This document shows positions 16,524 through 25,056 of a stretch of DNA of 64,000 bases, in pieces. The translations under genes were made by a program, and so were the position numbers. Location of the stretch: contig JAPOWQ010000035.1 in the NCBI GenBank assembly GCA_026707585.1, forward strand, positions 38,961 to 102,960, read 5' to 3'. Within the stretch, counting starts at the first letter, position 1, and every line of letters begins with the position of its first letter. This stretch comes from Chloroflexota bacterium (GTDB taxonomy: Bacteria; Chloroflexota; UBA11872). The notes beneath the pieces are model-generated. The model did no database searches. It had not been told where the DNA came from and saw nothing but the letters and a program-made list of their open reading frames with translations.

Positions 16524-17456
16524 CTAACCCGCCTGCTCCTCCAACTCCGCCACCCGCTCTTGGGCTTCGGCCCAGATGTCGGCGGGAAAGGCTGAGGTGG
16601 CTTCCCGGACGTTGGTCTCCATCTCGTAGGCCGAGGCCGCGCCGGTCAGGACCACGTCGATGTCCTCGTTGGCCAGCACGAACCGCATGTTCAGGTGGCG
16701 CAGGTCCACCTGGCGATCGCGGCACCACGCCCACCATTCGCGGGCGCGCTGTATGTCCTCGGGTGGATACAGGTCGGTGAGGTTGGGCCGAACTTTCAAG
16801 GCGATCATTGGGTCGCCGTGCGCCAGCAGCCCCTGCAGCTGCGGCGAGCCCAGGATCACTCCCACGCCGTTGGCCTTGGCGTGACGGATCAGCGGCGCGG
16901 CCGTCTGGCGCACCAGGCTGTAGTCGGCATACGTCAGAATCGCGTCCACCCGGCCGGCGTCGATGGCCTGCCGGTGGAAGTCCAGATCCCGCACGCCCAG
17001 TCCGATCGCTTCCAGCCGGCCTTCGTCTCGCAGCGCCTCCAGCGTGTCGAAGCCGTCGCCGGCGGTGAACACCGGCTCCATCGTCACCGGGTCGTGGATC
17101 AGCACCAGGTCCAGCTTCTCGCGGCCCAGCAGCCGCGAACTGTCGTCCAGCGACCAGCGCAGGTCCTCGGCGGTGTAGCTGTGCGGCCGGCTGGCATGCG
17201 TGCCGACCTTGGTGGAGATCAGCAGTTCCGGCAGGTCCATGCCCTCCATGGCCCGTCCCAGGTTCTCCTGGCTGTTGCCGTAGAGCGGCGAGGTGTCCAG
17301 GTAGCGCACCCCCAGGTCGTACATACGCTGCAGCGTGGCGCGCACCTCGGGAATGGTGATCGCGTGCACCATCCCACCCATGTGCGCCGCCCCCAGGGCC
17401 AGGCGGGTTGGGCGCAGGTTCGTCTGGCCCAACCGGCGTCGTTCCAGTGCGCTCAT
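16524..17456 (-). CDS. Aldo/keto reductase
   Basis: A 310-residue NADPH-dependent TIM-barrel reductase. It opens RRRLGQTNLRPTRLALGAAH and has LDTSPLYGNSQENLGRA with the catalytic Asp and Tyr, then STKVGT with the catalytic Lys. DLVLIHDPV places the usual His. It probably reduces or oxidises a sugar carbonyl; many relatives belong to the L-fucose/D-threo-aldose dehydrogenase group. Its ATG lies 4 bases downstream of the MocA-type gene's stop, so the two form an operon. Confidence 0.9.
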   Translation of the reverse strand: MSALERRRLGQTNLRPTRLALGAAHMGGMVHAITIPEVRATLQRMYDLGVRYLDTSPLYGNSQENLGRAMEGMDLPELLISTKVGTHASRPHSYTAEDLRWSLDDSSRLLGREKLDLVLIHDPVTMEPVFTAGDGFDTLEALRDEGRLEAIGLGVRDLDFHRQAIDAGRVDAILTYADYSLVRQTAAPLIRHAKANGVGVILGSPQLQGLLAHGDPMIALKVRPNLTDLYPPEDIQRAREWWAWCRDRQVDLRHLNMRFVLANEDIDVVLTGAASAYEMETNVREATSAFPADIWAEAQERVAELEEQAG

Positions 17457-17460
17457 CGGA

Positions 17461-18510
17461 CTACACCCATCCGTGCTGAATCTGCACAGGCTCGCCCGCG
17501 GCCTGGTGCGACCACTCCTCGCCCGACTCCAGCACGACTTCGCTGCGCGTGAGCTCCGAGGTCTCCGCGGCCAGCAGGATTTCCATGATGTGCCGCCCGT
17601 ACTCCCCGGGCACCGGGCTCTCGATGTCCTGCTCGATCGCCTCGGCGAACCGTCCCCACTCCAGCCGCATGTTCTGCGGCCAGTAGTCGTACTCCACTTC
17701 GGCCCAGCTGTTGTTCTTGCCGATCCAGAGGCCGCGCCCGGAGGCGCTGTGCGCGAACTTCAGGCTGCCGTTGGCGCAAATCACGTGCGTGTCGTGAATC
17801 GGACCGCCGTCCGCAAAGCCCACCGACACCGCCACCCCGGCCAGGCCGTTCTTGTAGCGGATGAAGGCCGTGGCCGAGTCGTCGCCCGCCTGGTAGTGCG
17901 CCCGCGTTCCGATCGAGGCCGACACCGACGCCGCCTGCGAGCCCATGAACCACGTCACTCGGTCCACCACGTGCACCCCGTTGCTCAGCCACATGCCCCC
18001 GCCGTGGTAGCGGCTGCGGTACTGCGGCCGCCGGCTGGCGTGGTTCCAGTTCTTTGACATGTAGCTCACGATGGTGATTAGGGGCCCCAACTCGCCCGAG
18101 TCCAGGATCTCCTTGGCCTTGATATTCACCGGCAGGAAGTGGTTGGTCAGGCCCACCATCAGCTTCACGCCGTTGGCGTGGGCGGACGCGATCATCTCGT
18201 CGCACTGCTCCAGCGTCAGCGCCATCGGCTTCTCTGCCAGCACGTGCTTGCCGGCGTTCAGCGCGTCCACGCTCAGCCGGTGGTGCAGGTGGTGACCCAG
18301 CACCACCCCAACGGCGTCGATGTCGGGATCCTCAAGGAGTTCGGTGTGCGACGCGTAACCCTTCGGGACGTCGTAGGCGTCCATGTACTCGGCGCGCGTG
18401 GCCTCGATCAGATCGGCGCAGGCCACGATCTCCACGTCGTCCAACTCCGCGATGCCCTGGGCATGCGAACGGGCGATACCGCCCAAACCAATCATTCCAA
18501 CTCGCAACAT
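17461..18510 (-). CDS. Gfo/Idh/MocA family oxidoreductase
   Basis: A 349-residue dehydrogenase, first gene of a two-gene minus-strand operon with the aldo/keto reductase. The Rossmann loop is MIGLGGIARSHAQG at residues 6-19, the catalytic motif is EKPMA, and the C-terminal domain has MWLSNGVHVVDRVTWF. It is only distantly similar to the tandem MocA proteins at 7527/8933 and keeps the standard EKP Pro. It likely oxidises a sugar; the partner reductase suggests a two-step oxidoreductive conversion. Confidence 0.88.
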   Translation of the reverse strand: MLRVGMIGLGGIARSHAQGIAELDDVEIVACADLIEATRAEYMDAYDVPKGYASHTELLEDPDIDAVGVVLGHHLHHRLSVDALNAGKHVLAEKPMALTLEQCDEMIASAHANGVKLMVGLTNHFLPVNIKAKEILDSGELGPLITIVSYMSKNWNHASRRPQYRSRYHGGGMWLSNGVHVVDRVTWFMGSQAASVSASIGTRAHYQAGDDSATAFIRYKNGLAGVAVSVGFADGGPIHDTHVICANGSLKFAHSASGRGLWIGKNNSWAEVEYDYWPQNMRLEWGRFAEAIEQDIESPVPGEYGRHIMEILLAAETSELTRSEVVLESGEEWSHQAAGEPVQIQHGWV

Positions 18511-18779
18511 CCTGACGGGTCCCCGGGCGAGTAGCCATGCGGACCGTGCCAGCCCCCGGTGCGGGCGTCAATTCCAGGCGCTGGCGATCCCGGCGGCCGC
18601 CAGCGTGAGGCTGGGAACGACGGGCCGTCCGCGGCCAAAGCTATGATGGGTCTGCGCGTCAAGCGGCCCAGCCGTACCAAGGGTGGGACGCGCTTGGTAC
18701 CGATGCGGTATCGACCCGGAACCAGGGTCAAGCCGCCGAGATGCCGGGGAGTCCTCCGGCATGCCAGGGAGTCAGTGAC

Positions 18780-19271
18780 GTGGCGGTTGACGCGCACCCG
18801 ATTACGCAGGATGAGTTGCGGTTCGAATTGGGCCGCAATCAGGACCAGTTCCGTGCTGAAGAGAGCCGGACGCGGGAAGAGTTCCGGGCTGAGCTCGGCC
18901 GGACTCGAGAGGATTTTCAGGCCGCGCTGACGCAAACGCGAGAAGAGTTTCAGGCCGGGCAGGCCCAGACAAGGGAAGAGATTCGAGTTGCCAGGGAAGA
19001 ACTTCGCGCTGAGTTGAGTCAGACACGGAAAGAGTTTCGAGCTGAGTTGAGCCAGACGCGAGACGAGCTCCGAGCTGAGATGAGCCAGACGCGGAATGAC
19101 TTCCGGGTCGAAATGAACCTGCTACGCACGGAGATCGTGACCCACTACGCCACCAAGGCCGACCTGCACTCGCTTGAGTCGCGCCTGGTCAGATGGATGA
19201 TCGGCTTGATGATCGGCTCGGTGGGCACTGCGGTCGCCATCGCCGTAGCCGCGGATCGCCTGTGGTCCTGA
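18780..19271 (+). CDS. Hendecad coiled-coil protein with C-terminal membrane anchor
   Basis: The likely start is GTG at 18780 (163 residues); an ATG at 18741 would add 13. Residues ~20-120 are about eight 11-residue units of the form EFRAELSQTRD/EFQAALTQTRE, a hendecad pattern that predicts a long rod-like coiled coil. This is followed by HYATKADLHSLESRLVRWM and a single hydrophobic segment IGLMIGSVGTAVAIAVAA. It resembles the CCDC90/DUF1640-type layout (coiled coil then C-terminal membrane helix). The same anchor occurs at 62224. Function unknown. Confidence 0.7.
   Translation: MAVDAHPITQDELRFELGRNQDQFRAEESRTREEFRAELGRTREDFQAALTQTREEFQAGQAQTREEIRVAREELRAELSQTRKEFRAELSQTRDELRAEMSQTRNDFRVEMNLLRTEIVTHYATKADLHSLESRLVRWMIGLMIGSVGTAVAIAVAADRLWS
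18844..19110 (+). repeat. 33-base coding repeats (hendecad units)
   Basis: Successive units around GAGTTTCGAGCTGAGTTGAG and CCAGACGCGGGA recur with a 33-base period and translate to 11-residue blocks. They are in frame and intragenic, and not a CRISPR array. Confidence 0.75.
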
Positions 19272-19421
19272 AGTCTGGCTGAGTTCGGCGGCGGAGCCCG
19301 TCGGTCTGTCCGACCACAACGAAGGCTCCCTTGCTCAGGTTGACCCACGCCGGCTTCCGCCTCCAGGCCGCGTCCCTTGTGATTCGGGGTACTATTGGCG
19401 GCTGGCCGGTGGACTCATTCC

Positions 19422-19646
19422 GTGATTTCCAGGCGTCACCTCATTCGTCTTGCGCCTGCGGTGCTGGTTGCCTTGGGTGCCGGGATGGGTGCCGCGTGCG
19501 CCGGCTCGGATGCCGATGCCCCGGGCCAGTTCAGCTTTCCCAGGGTTCGCGACGGACATCAGTACTACATCTCCGAAGAGGAGCGAGCGAAACTGCAGGA
19601 GCAGGCCGCCGCTGGTTACACTCCCACCCCCACCTCCGGTAGCTGA
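19422..19646 (+). CDS. Small lipoprotein, twin copy 1
   Basis: 74 residues from GTG at 19422. The N-terminus SRRHLIRLAP has a Tat-like RR pair, then a hydrophobic core and lipobox GAAC. The mature part ADAPGQFSFPRVRDGHQYYI, then SEEERAKLQEQAA and a Thr/Pro tail, is a short charged peptide. The next gene encodes the same architecture (DAPGGYAFPKQR, SDEEREKLRQQ), so the pair arose by tandem duplication. No family is recognised. A membrane-tethered partner or assembly factor is a guess. Confidence 0.65.
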   Translation: MISRRHLIRLAPAVLVALGAGMGAACAGSDADAPGQFSFPRVRDGHQYYISEEERAKLQEQAAAGYTPTPTSGS

Positions 19647-19664
19647 CGAGCCGAAAGCAGACCA

Positions 19665-19907
19665 GTGAAGTCACGTCGGTACATCCTGAGATTCGCGCCT
19701 GTTGCCCTGCTCGGGCTGACGGCGCTCGGCGCCTGCGGCAGCGAGGTCGACGCGCCGGGCGGCTACGCCTTCCCCAAGCAGCGCCCCAGCAGCGACGACT
19801 ACATGAGCGACGAAGAGCGCGAAAAGCTGCGCCAACAAGCTCTCGCCGACAAGGCCGAACGCGAGCGCCAACAAGCCCAGCAAGCAACCCCCGCCAGCGG
19901 CGGCTAG
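19665..19907 (+). CDS. Small lipoprotein, twin copy 2
   Basis: 80 residues from GTG at 19665, 18 bases after twin 1. Signal SRRYILRFAPVALLGLTALGAC has a lipobox ending LGAC. The mature part shares the VDAPGGYAFPKQR and YMSDEEREKLRQQA blocks with twin 1 and ends in a Lys/Glu/Gln-rich tail. Both probably come from one transcript. Function unknown. Confidence 0.65.
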   Translation: MKSRRYILRFAPVALLGLTALGACGSEVDAPGGYAFPKQRPSSDDYMSDEEREKLRQQALADKAERERQQAQQATPASGG

Positions 19908-19964
19908 GCTCTAAGGCTCGCGCAGGGCGCTTGTAACGGCGTCGTCTCCGTTCCGAGGTTCGCA

Positions 19965-20735
19965 ATGGGAGTCCTGGATCGATTTAGCCTGGCCGGCAGA
20001 ATCGCCTTGGTGACCGGCGGCGGTACCGGAATCGGCAAGGCGGTGGCGGTTGGGTTTGCGGAAGCTGGCGCCGACGTGGTCGTTTGCGGCCGGACGCAAG
20101 CGACCCTGGACGACGCGGCCGCCGCCATCGAGGACACGGGCCAGCGCGCCCTGGCGTTGACGGCCGACGTCACGAAGGCGGACGAGGTCAACGCGTTGAT
20201 CGACCGGATCGTTGACGCCTGGGGCCGGCTGGACATCGCCTGCAACAACGCCGGGGTCAACAACTGGGTGGACGCGGCGGAGATGTCGGAAGAGGACTGG
20301 GACTGGATCTACGACACCAACGTCAAGGGCGCGTTTCTCTGCTCGCAGGCCGAGGCCCGCGTGATGATTGCCGCCGGCCACGGCTCGATCATCAACCTGG
20401 CGTCGATCTCCGCCATCATCACCAACCGGCCGCAGCCGCAGTCGCACTACAACTCGTCCAAGGCTGCCCTGGTGCAGTTGAGCAAGTCGTTGGCCGCCGA
20501 GTGGGCGCCGCACGGCGTGCGGGTGAACTCGCTGAGTCCCGGCTACACCCGCACCGAAATGGCCGACGCCCCCCGCACCCGCGAGGCCCAGCCGATCTGG
20601 AATCGCGACACCCCGCTGGGCCGCATGGCCGAGGTCGAGGAACTCCAGGGCGCCGCCGTCTTCCTGGCCTCCGACGCCTCCTCCTACGTCACCGGCCACG
20701 ACCTCATCGTGGACGGCGGCTTCACCGTCTGGTAG
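19965..20735 (+). CDS. SDR family oxidoreductase
   Basis: A 256-residue classical short-chain dehydrogenase. It shows the cofactor loop TGGGTGIGK, the NNAGVNNW strand motif, the catalytic Ser in NLASIS, and Tyr-x-x-x-Lys in HYNSSKAAL. The C-terminal DLIVDGGFTVW is typical. It likely acts on a sugar acid or polyol, in the gluconate 5-dehydrogenase style (inference). It converges with the DUF418 gene 16 bases away. Confidence 0.9.
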   Translation: MGVLDRFSLAGRIALVTGGGTGIGKAVAVGFAEAGADVVVCGRTQATLDDAAAAIEDTGQRALALTADVTKADEVNALIDRIVDAWGRLDIACNNAGVNNWVDAAEMSEEDWDWIYDTNVKGAFLCSQAEARVMIAAGHGSIINLASISAIITNRPQPQSHYNSSKAALVQLSKSLAAEWAPHGVRVNSLSPGYTRTEMADAPRTREAQPIWNRDTPLGRMAEVEELQGAAVFLASDASSYVTGHDLIVDGGFTVW

Positions 20736-20751
20736 TTCCGAGCTTTCGGCG

Positions 20752-21915
20752 TCAGGCGCGGCGCAGCGCCTGTCCCTGCCGGTACGTCGCAACCCGCCAG
20801 AGCCACTCGGCCGGACCGAAACGGAACCGCTGCATCCACGCCTGCGACCACCACAGCTGCAGCGTCCACACGGCCAGGACAAACAGCAGAATGCCCGCGC
20901 GGTTTACGGGCGCGGCGTCCAGGATTACCGTCAGGACCAGCACGCCCAGCACCGTCTGCGTCAGGTAGTTGGTGAGGGCCATCCGTCCGACGGCTCGGAA
21001 GCGCTGCTTCAGGGCGCTGTCCAGGCCTCGATTCCAGAGCACGATCAGGCTCATATATCCCAGCGAAGCCGGAATCGTGCCGAGGGTATTGGGGACCTGC
21101 CCGATGAACGCCACGTTCCTGGAATAGTCGCCCAGCGCCGTGACCAGGACGCCGATCGCGGCGAGCGGCAGACCGACGCCGATCCCCACGCTGGCCGTCA
21201 GACGGTACGTCCTTGCTGACCAGTCACCCTGCATGAAGCCCAGGCGGTACAGCCCGGCGCCCATCAGGATCATGCCCAGTCCGCGCAGGAAATAGCCCAG
21301 GAGTGAGAGTCCCAGCACGGCGCCGTTGAGTCCGGCGAAGTCGACCTCGTCACCCCGCGAGGCCGTCCAAACGCCGCTGAGCGCGACGTCGGTTGCGCCG
21401 GTCACGGCTTGCATCACGAGCAGCACGGGAACGGAAAGCAGGAAGACGCCCGTGCCGACCGCGATAAGCCACGGGCCCGGGAGTTTCCGCAAGGCGATGA
21501 GGAACAGGGCCGAGACGGCATAGACGATCAGGACGTCGCCTTCCCACAGCAGGCTGTGCAGGATGCCGATGCCCAGCAGCAAGGCATTCCGCCAGAGGTT
21601 CAGCAGGACGGGACGGCCGCCCCTGGCCTCGGCCCGCTCGATGAACAGCAGGATTCCGGCGCCAAAGAGCAGCGAAAACAGTCCCATGAACTTCTGGTCG
21701 ACGAAGATCTCGCCGGCGATGCCGACCACCCAGTCCAACCAGGACTCCGAACCGCCCGCGCTCAGGTTGAGGTAGGGAACGCGACCGATCTTGAAGTGCA
21801 CGACGTTCATCAGCAGGATCCCCAGCACGGCCACACCGCGAACCAGATCCAGGCTGGTAATGCGCGCCGATTCGGCTACCGGCTCGGCTTTGGTTTGCTG
21901 AGGTGTTGCCGACAT
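20752..21915 (-). CDS. DUF418 family integral membrane protein
   Basis: 387 residues with roughly ten hydrophobic segments. The N-terminal motif SLDLVRGVAVLGILLMNVVHF is characteristic of the YeiB/DUF418 family, and the C-terminal half contains the conserved GRMALTNYLTQT and GPAEWLWR blocks. Location is the cytoplasmic membrane. A transport or acyl-transfer role has been proposed for the family, but no function is firmly established. Confidence 0.88.
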   Translation of the reverse strand: MSATPQQTKAEPVAESARITSLDLVRGVAVLGILLMNVVHFKIGRVPYLNLSAGGSESWLDWVVGIAGEIFVDQKFMGLFSLLFGAGILLFIERAEARGGRPVLLNLWRNALLLGIGILHSLLWEGDVLIVYAVSALFLIALRKLPGPWLIAVGTGVFLLSVPVLLVMQAVTGATDVALSGVWTASRGDEVDFAGLNGAVLGLSLLGYFLRGLGMILMGAGLYRLGFMQGDWSARTYRLTASVGIGVGLPLAAIGVLVTALGDYSRNVAFIGQVPNTLGTIPASLGYMSLIVLWNRGLDSALKQRFRAVGRMALTNYLTQTVLGVLVLTVILDAAPVNRAGILLFVLAVWTLQLWWSQAWMQRFRFGPAEWLWRVATYRQGQALRRA

Positions 21916-22345
21916 TGGTCAGGCTTTGCGGGTGAACATGTTCGCCTCAACGGGCATTGTCAGTCCTTTGGTTATTTCGAGAGCTCCTCCACCGTGGGCC
22001 TGGATGGGGGCTGCGCGGTCCGGTCACACGGTGGGGGATAAAGGGGGAACGGTCGTGCAGCAGGCATCCTCGTCCCCGGATTGCAGCCTGTCCCCCGGGA
22101 GAGCCCCTGGCAAATCCCCGGCGGACGACGCTCGGCGCTCCGCTACCCGCTCGCCGGCCGCGAGACCCTTTGCAGCACTGTGCGCGCCACACTCTTCGAA
22201 GGTCTCTCGTGTCAAGAGGTCGCTTATTCCGTCCGCGAACTACCCAAGACCACCGTAGTCTCAAGCGTCCCTGGACCGTTGGCCGCGGACGGCCGGCGGA
22301 GCAGGTCCACTCAACCGGTCCCATGCCCGGCCCCGGCGGATCGCG
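21916..22345. other. 430-base gap with no recognised feature
   Basis: This lies between two minus-strand membrane-protein genes. It contains several short open frames, none with a good ribosome site or recognisable protein. I saw no hairpin followed by a T-run, no tRNA-like fold and no repeat. It should hold the promoter of the DUF418 gene, but I cannot place one with confidence. Confidence 0.5.
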
Positions 22346-23170
22346 CTACCAGTTGACGCGGCGGCTGAAGTAGCGGTGCCAGCGGCGCCAGACGCCCTTG
22401 CCGTAGAACTGCTCTTCCTGGCGCTCGATGATGACGGCTTCGGTGGTGAGGATCTGCGAGGCGAGACCGGCGGCGTTGTAGGGGCTGAGCGCCTTCAGGA
22501 TGTCGGGGAAGGCGGAACGCCACAGCGAGCGAAAGAGCAGAAGCCCCAGCGTCAACAGGAAGAGCACGGGCACCGCGCTCGACTCGCGCAGGTACGGCGC
22601 CAGCGCCAGCAGCAGCGGCGCCAGCATGGCCACCCAGAGAAGGATTTCAAGCTGCGTGTTAATGCGCCGCGCCCGGCGGCGATGGGCAAAGGTGTAGGGT
22701 GCCCGCTGCCGCTCAAAGCGCGCCCGCTCCAGCAGGGCCAGCCCGGCGCCCATGACGCCGAACACGCCGGCAATTGCCAAGCCGGCGGCAATAATGACGC
22801 TACCGGGCGTACCAACCGGCGGGTCGTCGCGCTCTCGCGGAATCTGCTCTTCGGCCACGGCCCGACTGCCCTTGCCCTCCGGGTCGATCAGTAGCTCCAC
22901 GACGCCCGTCGCGACAATCATGACGATGAAGAGCACCAGGGCCGCCAGGACAACCCCCATGCCGGCCATGAATCCACACTTCAGGAGATCAAGCGTAGGC
23001 GTTCGAGCCGCGCGAATCTCCTCCAGGTAGATATCCAGCTCTTCCTGCGATGCCTCGGGCGACATGCCGGCCCGCACCAGCGCCTGTTGAGCCTGGCGGT
23101 AGTCGTCGCGGCGGTCGGCCGGACGCTTGATTGCGCGCCACCACAACTGAACCGAGTTCAGCACACCCAT
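22346..23170 (-). CDS. Hypothetical membrane protein
   Basis: 274 residues. A soluble acidic N-terminus (about 60 residues, helical, with PEASQEELDIYLEEI) is followed by a long hydrophobic segment, a charged loop, a second segment, a basic stretch HRRRARR, and two further hydrophobic segments. The C-terminus is soluble and ends RRWHRYFSRRVNW. About four membrane helices are expected. No family is recognised. Confidence 0.65.
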   Translation of the reverse strand: MGVLNSVQLWWRAIKRPADRRDDYRQAQQALVRAGMSPEASQEELDIYLEEIRAARTPTLDLLKCGFMAGMGVVLAALVLFIVMIVATGVVELLIDPEGKGSRAVAEEQIPRERDDPPVGTPGSVIIAAGLAIAGVFGVMGAGLALLERARFERQRAPYTFAHRRRARRINTQLEILLWVAMLAPLLLALAPYLRESSAVPVLFLLTLGLLLFRSLWRSAFPDILKALSPYNAAGLASQILTTEAVIIERQEEQFYGKGVWRRWHRYFSRRVNW

Positions 23171-23236
23171 GACGCCATCCTAGCCGGGACGGCGTTGACC
23201 CTCAGCCAGTGACTGGCCGCTAGGGAAGCCTGGGGC

Positions 23237-24256
23237 TCAGACGAGGCCCTGTTCGATCATCGACTCGGCGATCTGGAGGGAGTTCGTGGCCGCACCCTTG
23301 CGCAGGTTGTCGGACACGACCCAGAAGACCAGGCCGTTGGGATGCGACATGTCCTGTCGCAAGCGGCCGACCCAGGTGGTGTCGTTGCCTTCCGCGGTCA
23401 TGGGCATGGGATAAACCTCGGCAGCCAGATCGTCCACGATCTCGACGCCCGGCACGTCCTCCAGTAGCGAGCGGGCCAGATCGGCGTCAATCGGATCGCT
23501 GAACTCGGCGTGGACGGCGGCCGAGTGCGCCCGGAACACCGGCACGCGAACGCAGGTCGCGGACACGGCCAGATCGGGGATGTGCATGATCTTGCGAGTC
23601 TCCGCCGAGACCTTCCACTCCTCCTTGGAGTAGCCGTCGTCACGCGGATCGTCGATGGATGGGATGAGGTTGGACGCGATCGGATGCGGGAACACGTCCG
23701 GCTCCAGCTCGGCGCCGTTCGACATGGCGGCGCTCTGCTCGGCCAGTTCGCCCATGGCACTGCCGCCAGCGCCCGATACCGACTGGTAGGTGTCGGCAAT
23801 CACACGCCGCACGGGGCTGTGCTCGTGCAGCGGCGCCAGAACCTGAACGATTGGCGTGGTGGAGCAGTTCGGAATCGCCACGATCCCCTTATGCTCCTGC
23901 AGGTCCGCGGCGTTCACCTCGGGGACCACCAGCGGCACGTCGTCGTCGTAGCGGAAGGCGGAACTGTCGTCGATCGCGACGACGCCAGCGGCGGCAACCC
24001 GCGGCGCCACGGCGCGGCTGATGGAGCCGGACGCCGAGATCAGGACGAAGTCCAGGCCCGAGAAGTCGCTGTCGTCGTCCAGCACCATCACGGTGTGGGA
24101 CTCGCCGTTGAATTCGATTTGCTTGCCGCGGCTGCGCTCCGAGGCCCACAGGCGTAACTCACCAACCGGGAAGTTGCGCTCCTCCATCACGCTCAGGAAC
24201 TCGCGGCCCACGGCGCCGGTGGCGCCAACAACCCCGATACCAAAACTGCGGCTCAT
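23237..24256 (-). CDS. asd: Aspartate-semialdehyde dehydrogenase
   Basis: 339 residues. It converts aspartyl phosphate to aspartate semialdehyde with NADPH, the branch point of Lys, Thr, Met and diaminopimelate synthesis. It shows the VVGATGAVG nucleotide loop, SASGSIS, the active-site Cys131 in IPNCSTTP, and the SVSGAGGSAM and RVPVFRAHS blocks. Its ATG overlaps the stop of dapB (ATGA type), so the pair is coupled. No aspartokinase gene lies next to it. Confidence 0.95.
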   Translation of the reverse strand: MSRSFGIGVVGATGAVGREFLSVMEERNFPVGELRLWASERSRGKQIEFNGESHTVMVLDDDSDFSGLDFVLISASGSISRAVAPRVAAAGVVAIDDSSAFRYDDDVPLVVPEVNAADLQEHKGIVAIPNCSTTPIVQVLAPLHEHSPVRRVIADTYQSVSGAGGSAMGELAEQSAAMSNGAELEPDVFPHPIASNLIPSIDDPRDDGYSKEEWKVSAETRKIMHIPDLAVSATCVRVPVFRAHSAAVHAEFSDPIDADLARSLLEDVPGVEIVDDLAAEVYPMPMTAEGNDTTWVGRLRQDMSHPNGLVFWVVSDNLRKGAATNSLQIAESMIEQGLV

Positions 24257-25047
24257 GCGTCGTCACTTTCCTCAAAGAGCAGGTGCTCAAGGCCTATGAC
24301 CAGGCCGGGCAAGTCTCGCACCCGGCGGGCTGCCAACAACACGCCGGGCATAAACGAATCACGGCTTGTGGAGTCATGTCGAATGGTAAGCGTCTGACCG
24401 AGCGCGCCGAAGATCACCTCCTGGTGGGCCACGAAGCCGGGCAGCCGCACGCTGTGCACGCGAACGCCATGGTTCACTCCTCCGCGCACCCCATCGAGCG
24501 TAAAGCGCTCGGTGGGCGTGTCGATGGCTGACCGGCCGTCGCGCGCCTGCGCGATCAAGTCGGCCGTGTGAGCGGCCGTGCCCGAGGGGGCGTCGATCTT
24601 CTGGTCGTGGTGAAGCTCGATCACCTCGACGTGATCCAGGTGCGGGGCGGCCAGTTGGGCCATGGCCATCATCAGCACGGCGCCGATGGCGAAGTTTGGG
24701 GCGATAAAGGCACCCACACCGTCGCGCTCGGCGGCTGCGCGGATCGCCTCGATCTGGTCCGGTGACATCCCCGTAGTTCCGATAACGGGTGAGACGCCGG
24801 CCGCGATGGCCATCAGCGCGTTATCGGCCGCCGCGTCAGCCACGGTAAAGTCGACGGCGACGTCGGGCTGGGTCTCTCGGATGGCGTTCGCCACGTCGGT
24901 GAACCATGGAAAGTCGACGTCTCGATCCATCCGGTTAACGCCGCCAGCCAACTCCATGTCGGGCGCGCCCTTGACGGCACCCACGACGGTCTGCCCCACG
25001 CGGCCGGAGGCCCCGAAGACGACGACTCGCAATGGCGTACCCATCAC
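24253..25047 (-). CDS. dapB: 4-hydroxy-tetrahydrodipicolinate reductase
   Basis: 264 residues. It reduces hydroxy-tetrahydrodipicolinate in the diaminopimelate/lysine pathway. It shows the cofactor loop VFGASGRVGQT, DFTVADAA, GTTGMS, and the catalytic signature ELHHDQKIDAPSGTA containing the active-site His and Lys. Start is the ATG at 25047 or the adjacent one at 25044. It lies just downstream of pnp (9-base gap) and overlaps asd, giving the order pnp-dapB-asd. Confidence 0.95.
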   Translation of the reverse strand: MMGTPLRVVVFGASGRVGQTVVGAVKGAPDMELAGGVNRMDRDVDFPWFTDVANAIRETQPDVAVDFTVADAAADNALMAIAAGVSPVIGTTGMSPDQIEAIRAAAERDGVGAFIAPNFAIGAVLMMAMAQLAAPHLDHVEVIELHHDQKIDAPSGTAAHTADLIAQARDGRSAIDTPTERFTLDGVRGGVNHGVRVHSVRLPGFVAHQEVIFGALGQTLTIRHDSTSRDSFMPGVLLAARRVRDLPGLVIGLEHLLFEESDDA

Positions 25048-25056
25048 AGCGCTCCC

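Noticed and set aside
18844..19110. Regularly spaced 33-base units that could suggest a CRISPR array
   Set aside because: The units are contiguous, in frame and without unique spacers. They encode an 11-residue coiled-coil repeat.
22024..22215. 63-residue minus-strand open frame in the 21.9-22.3 kb gap
   Set aside because: No ribosome site, low-complexity Ala/Gly/Ser composition and no recognisable domain.
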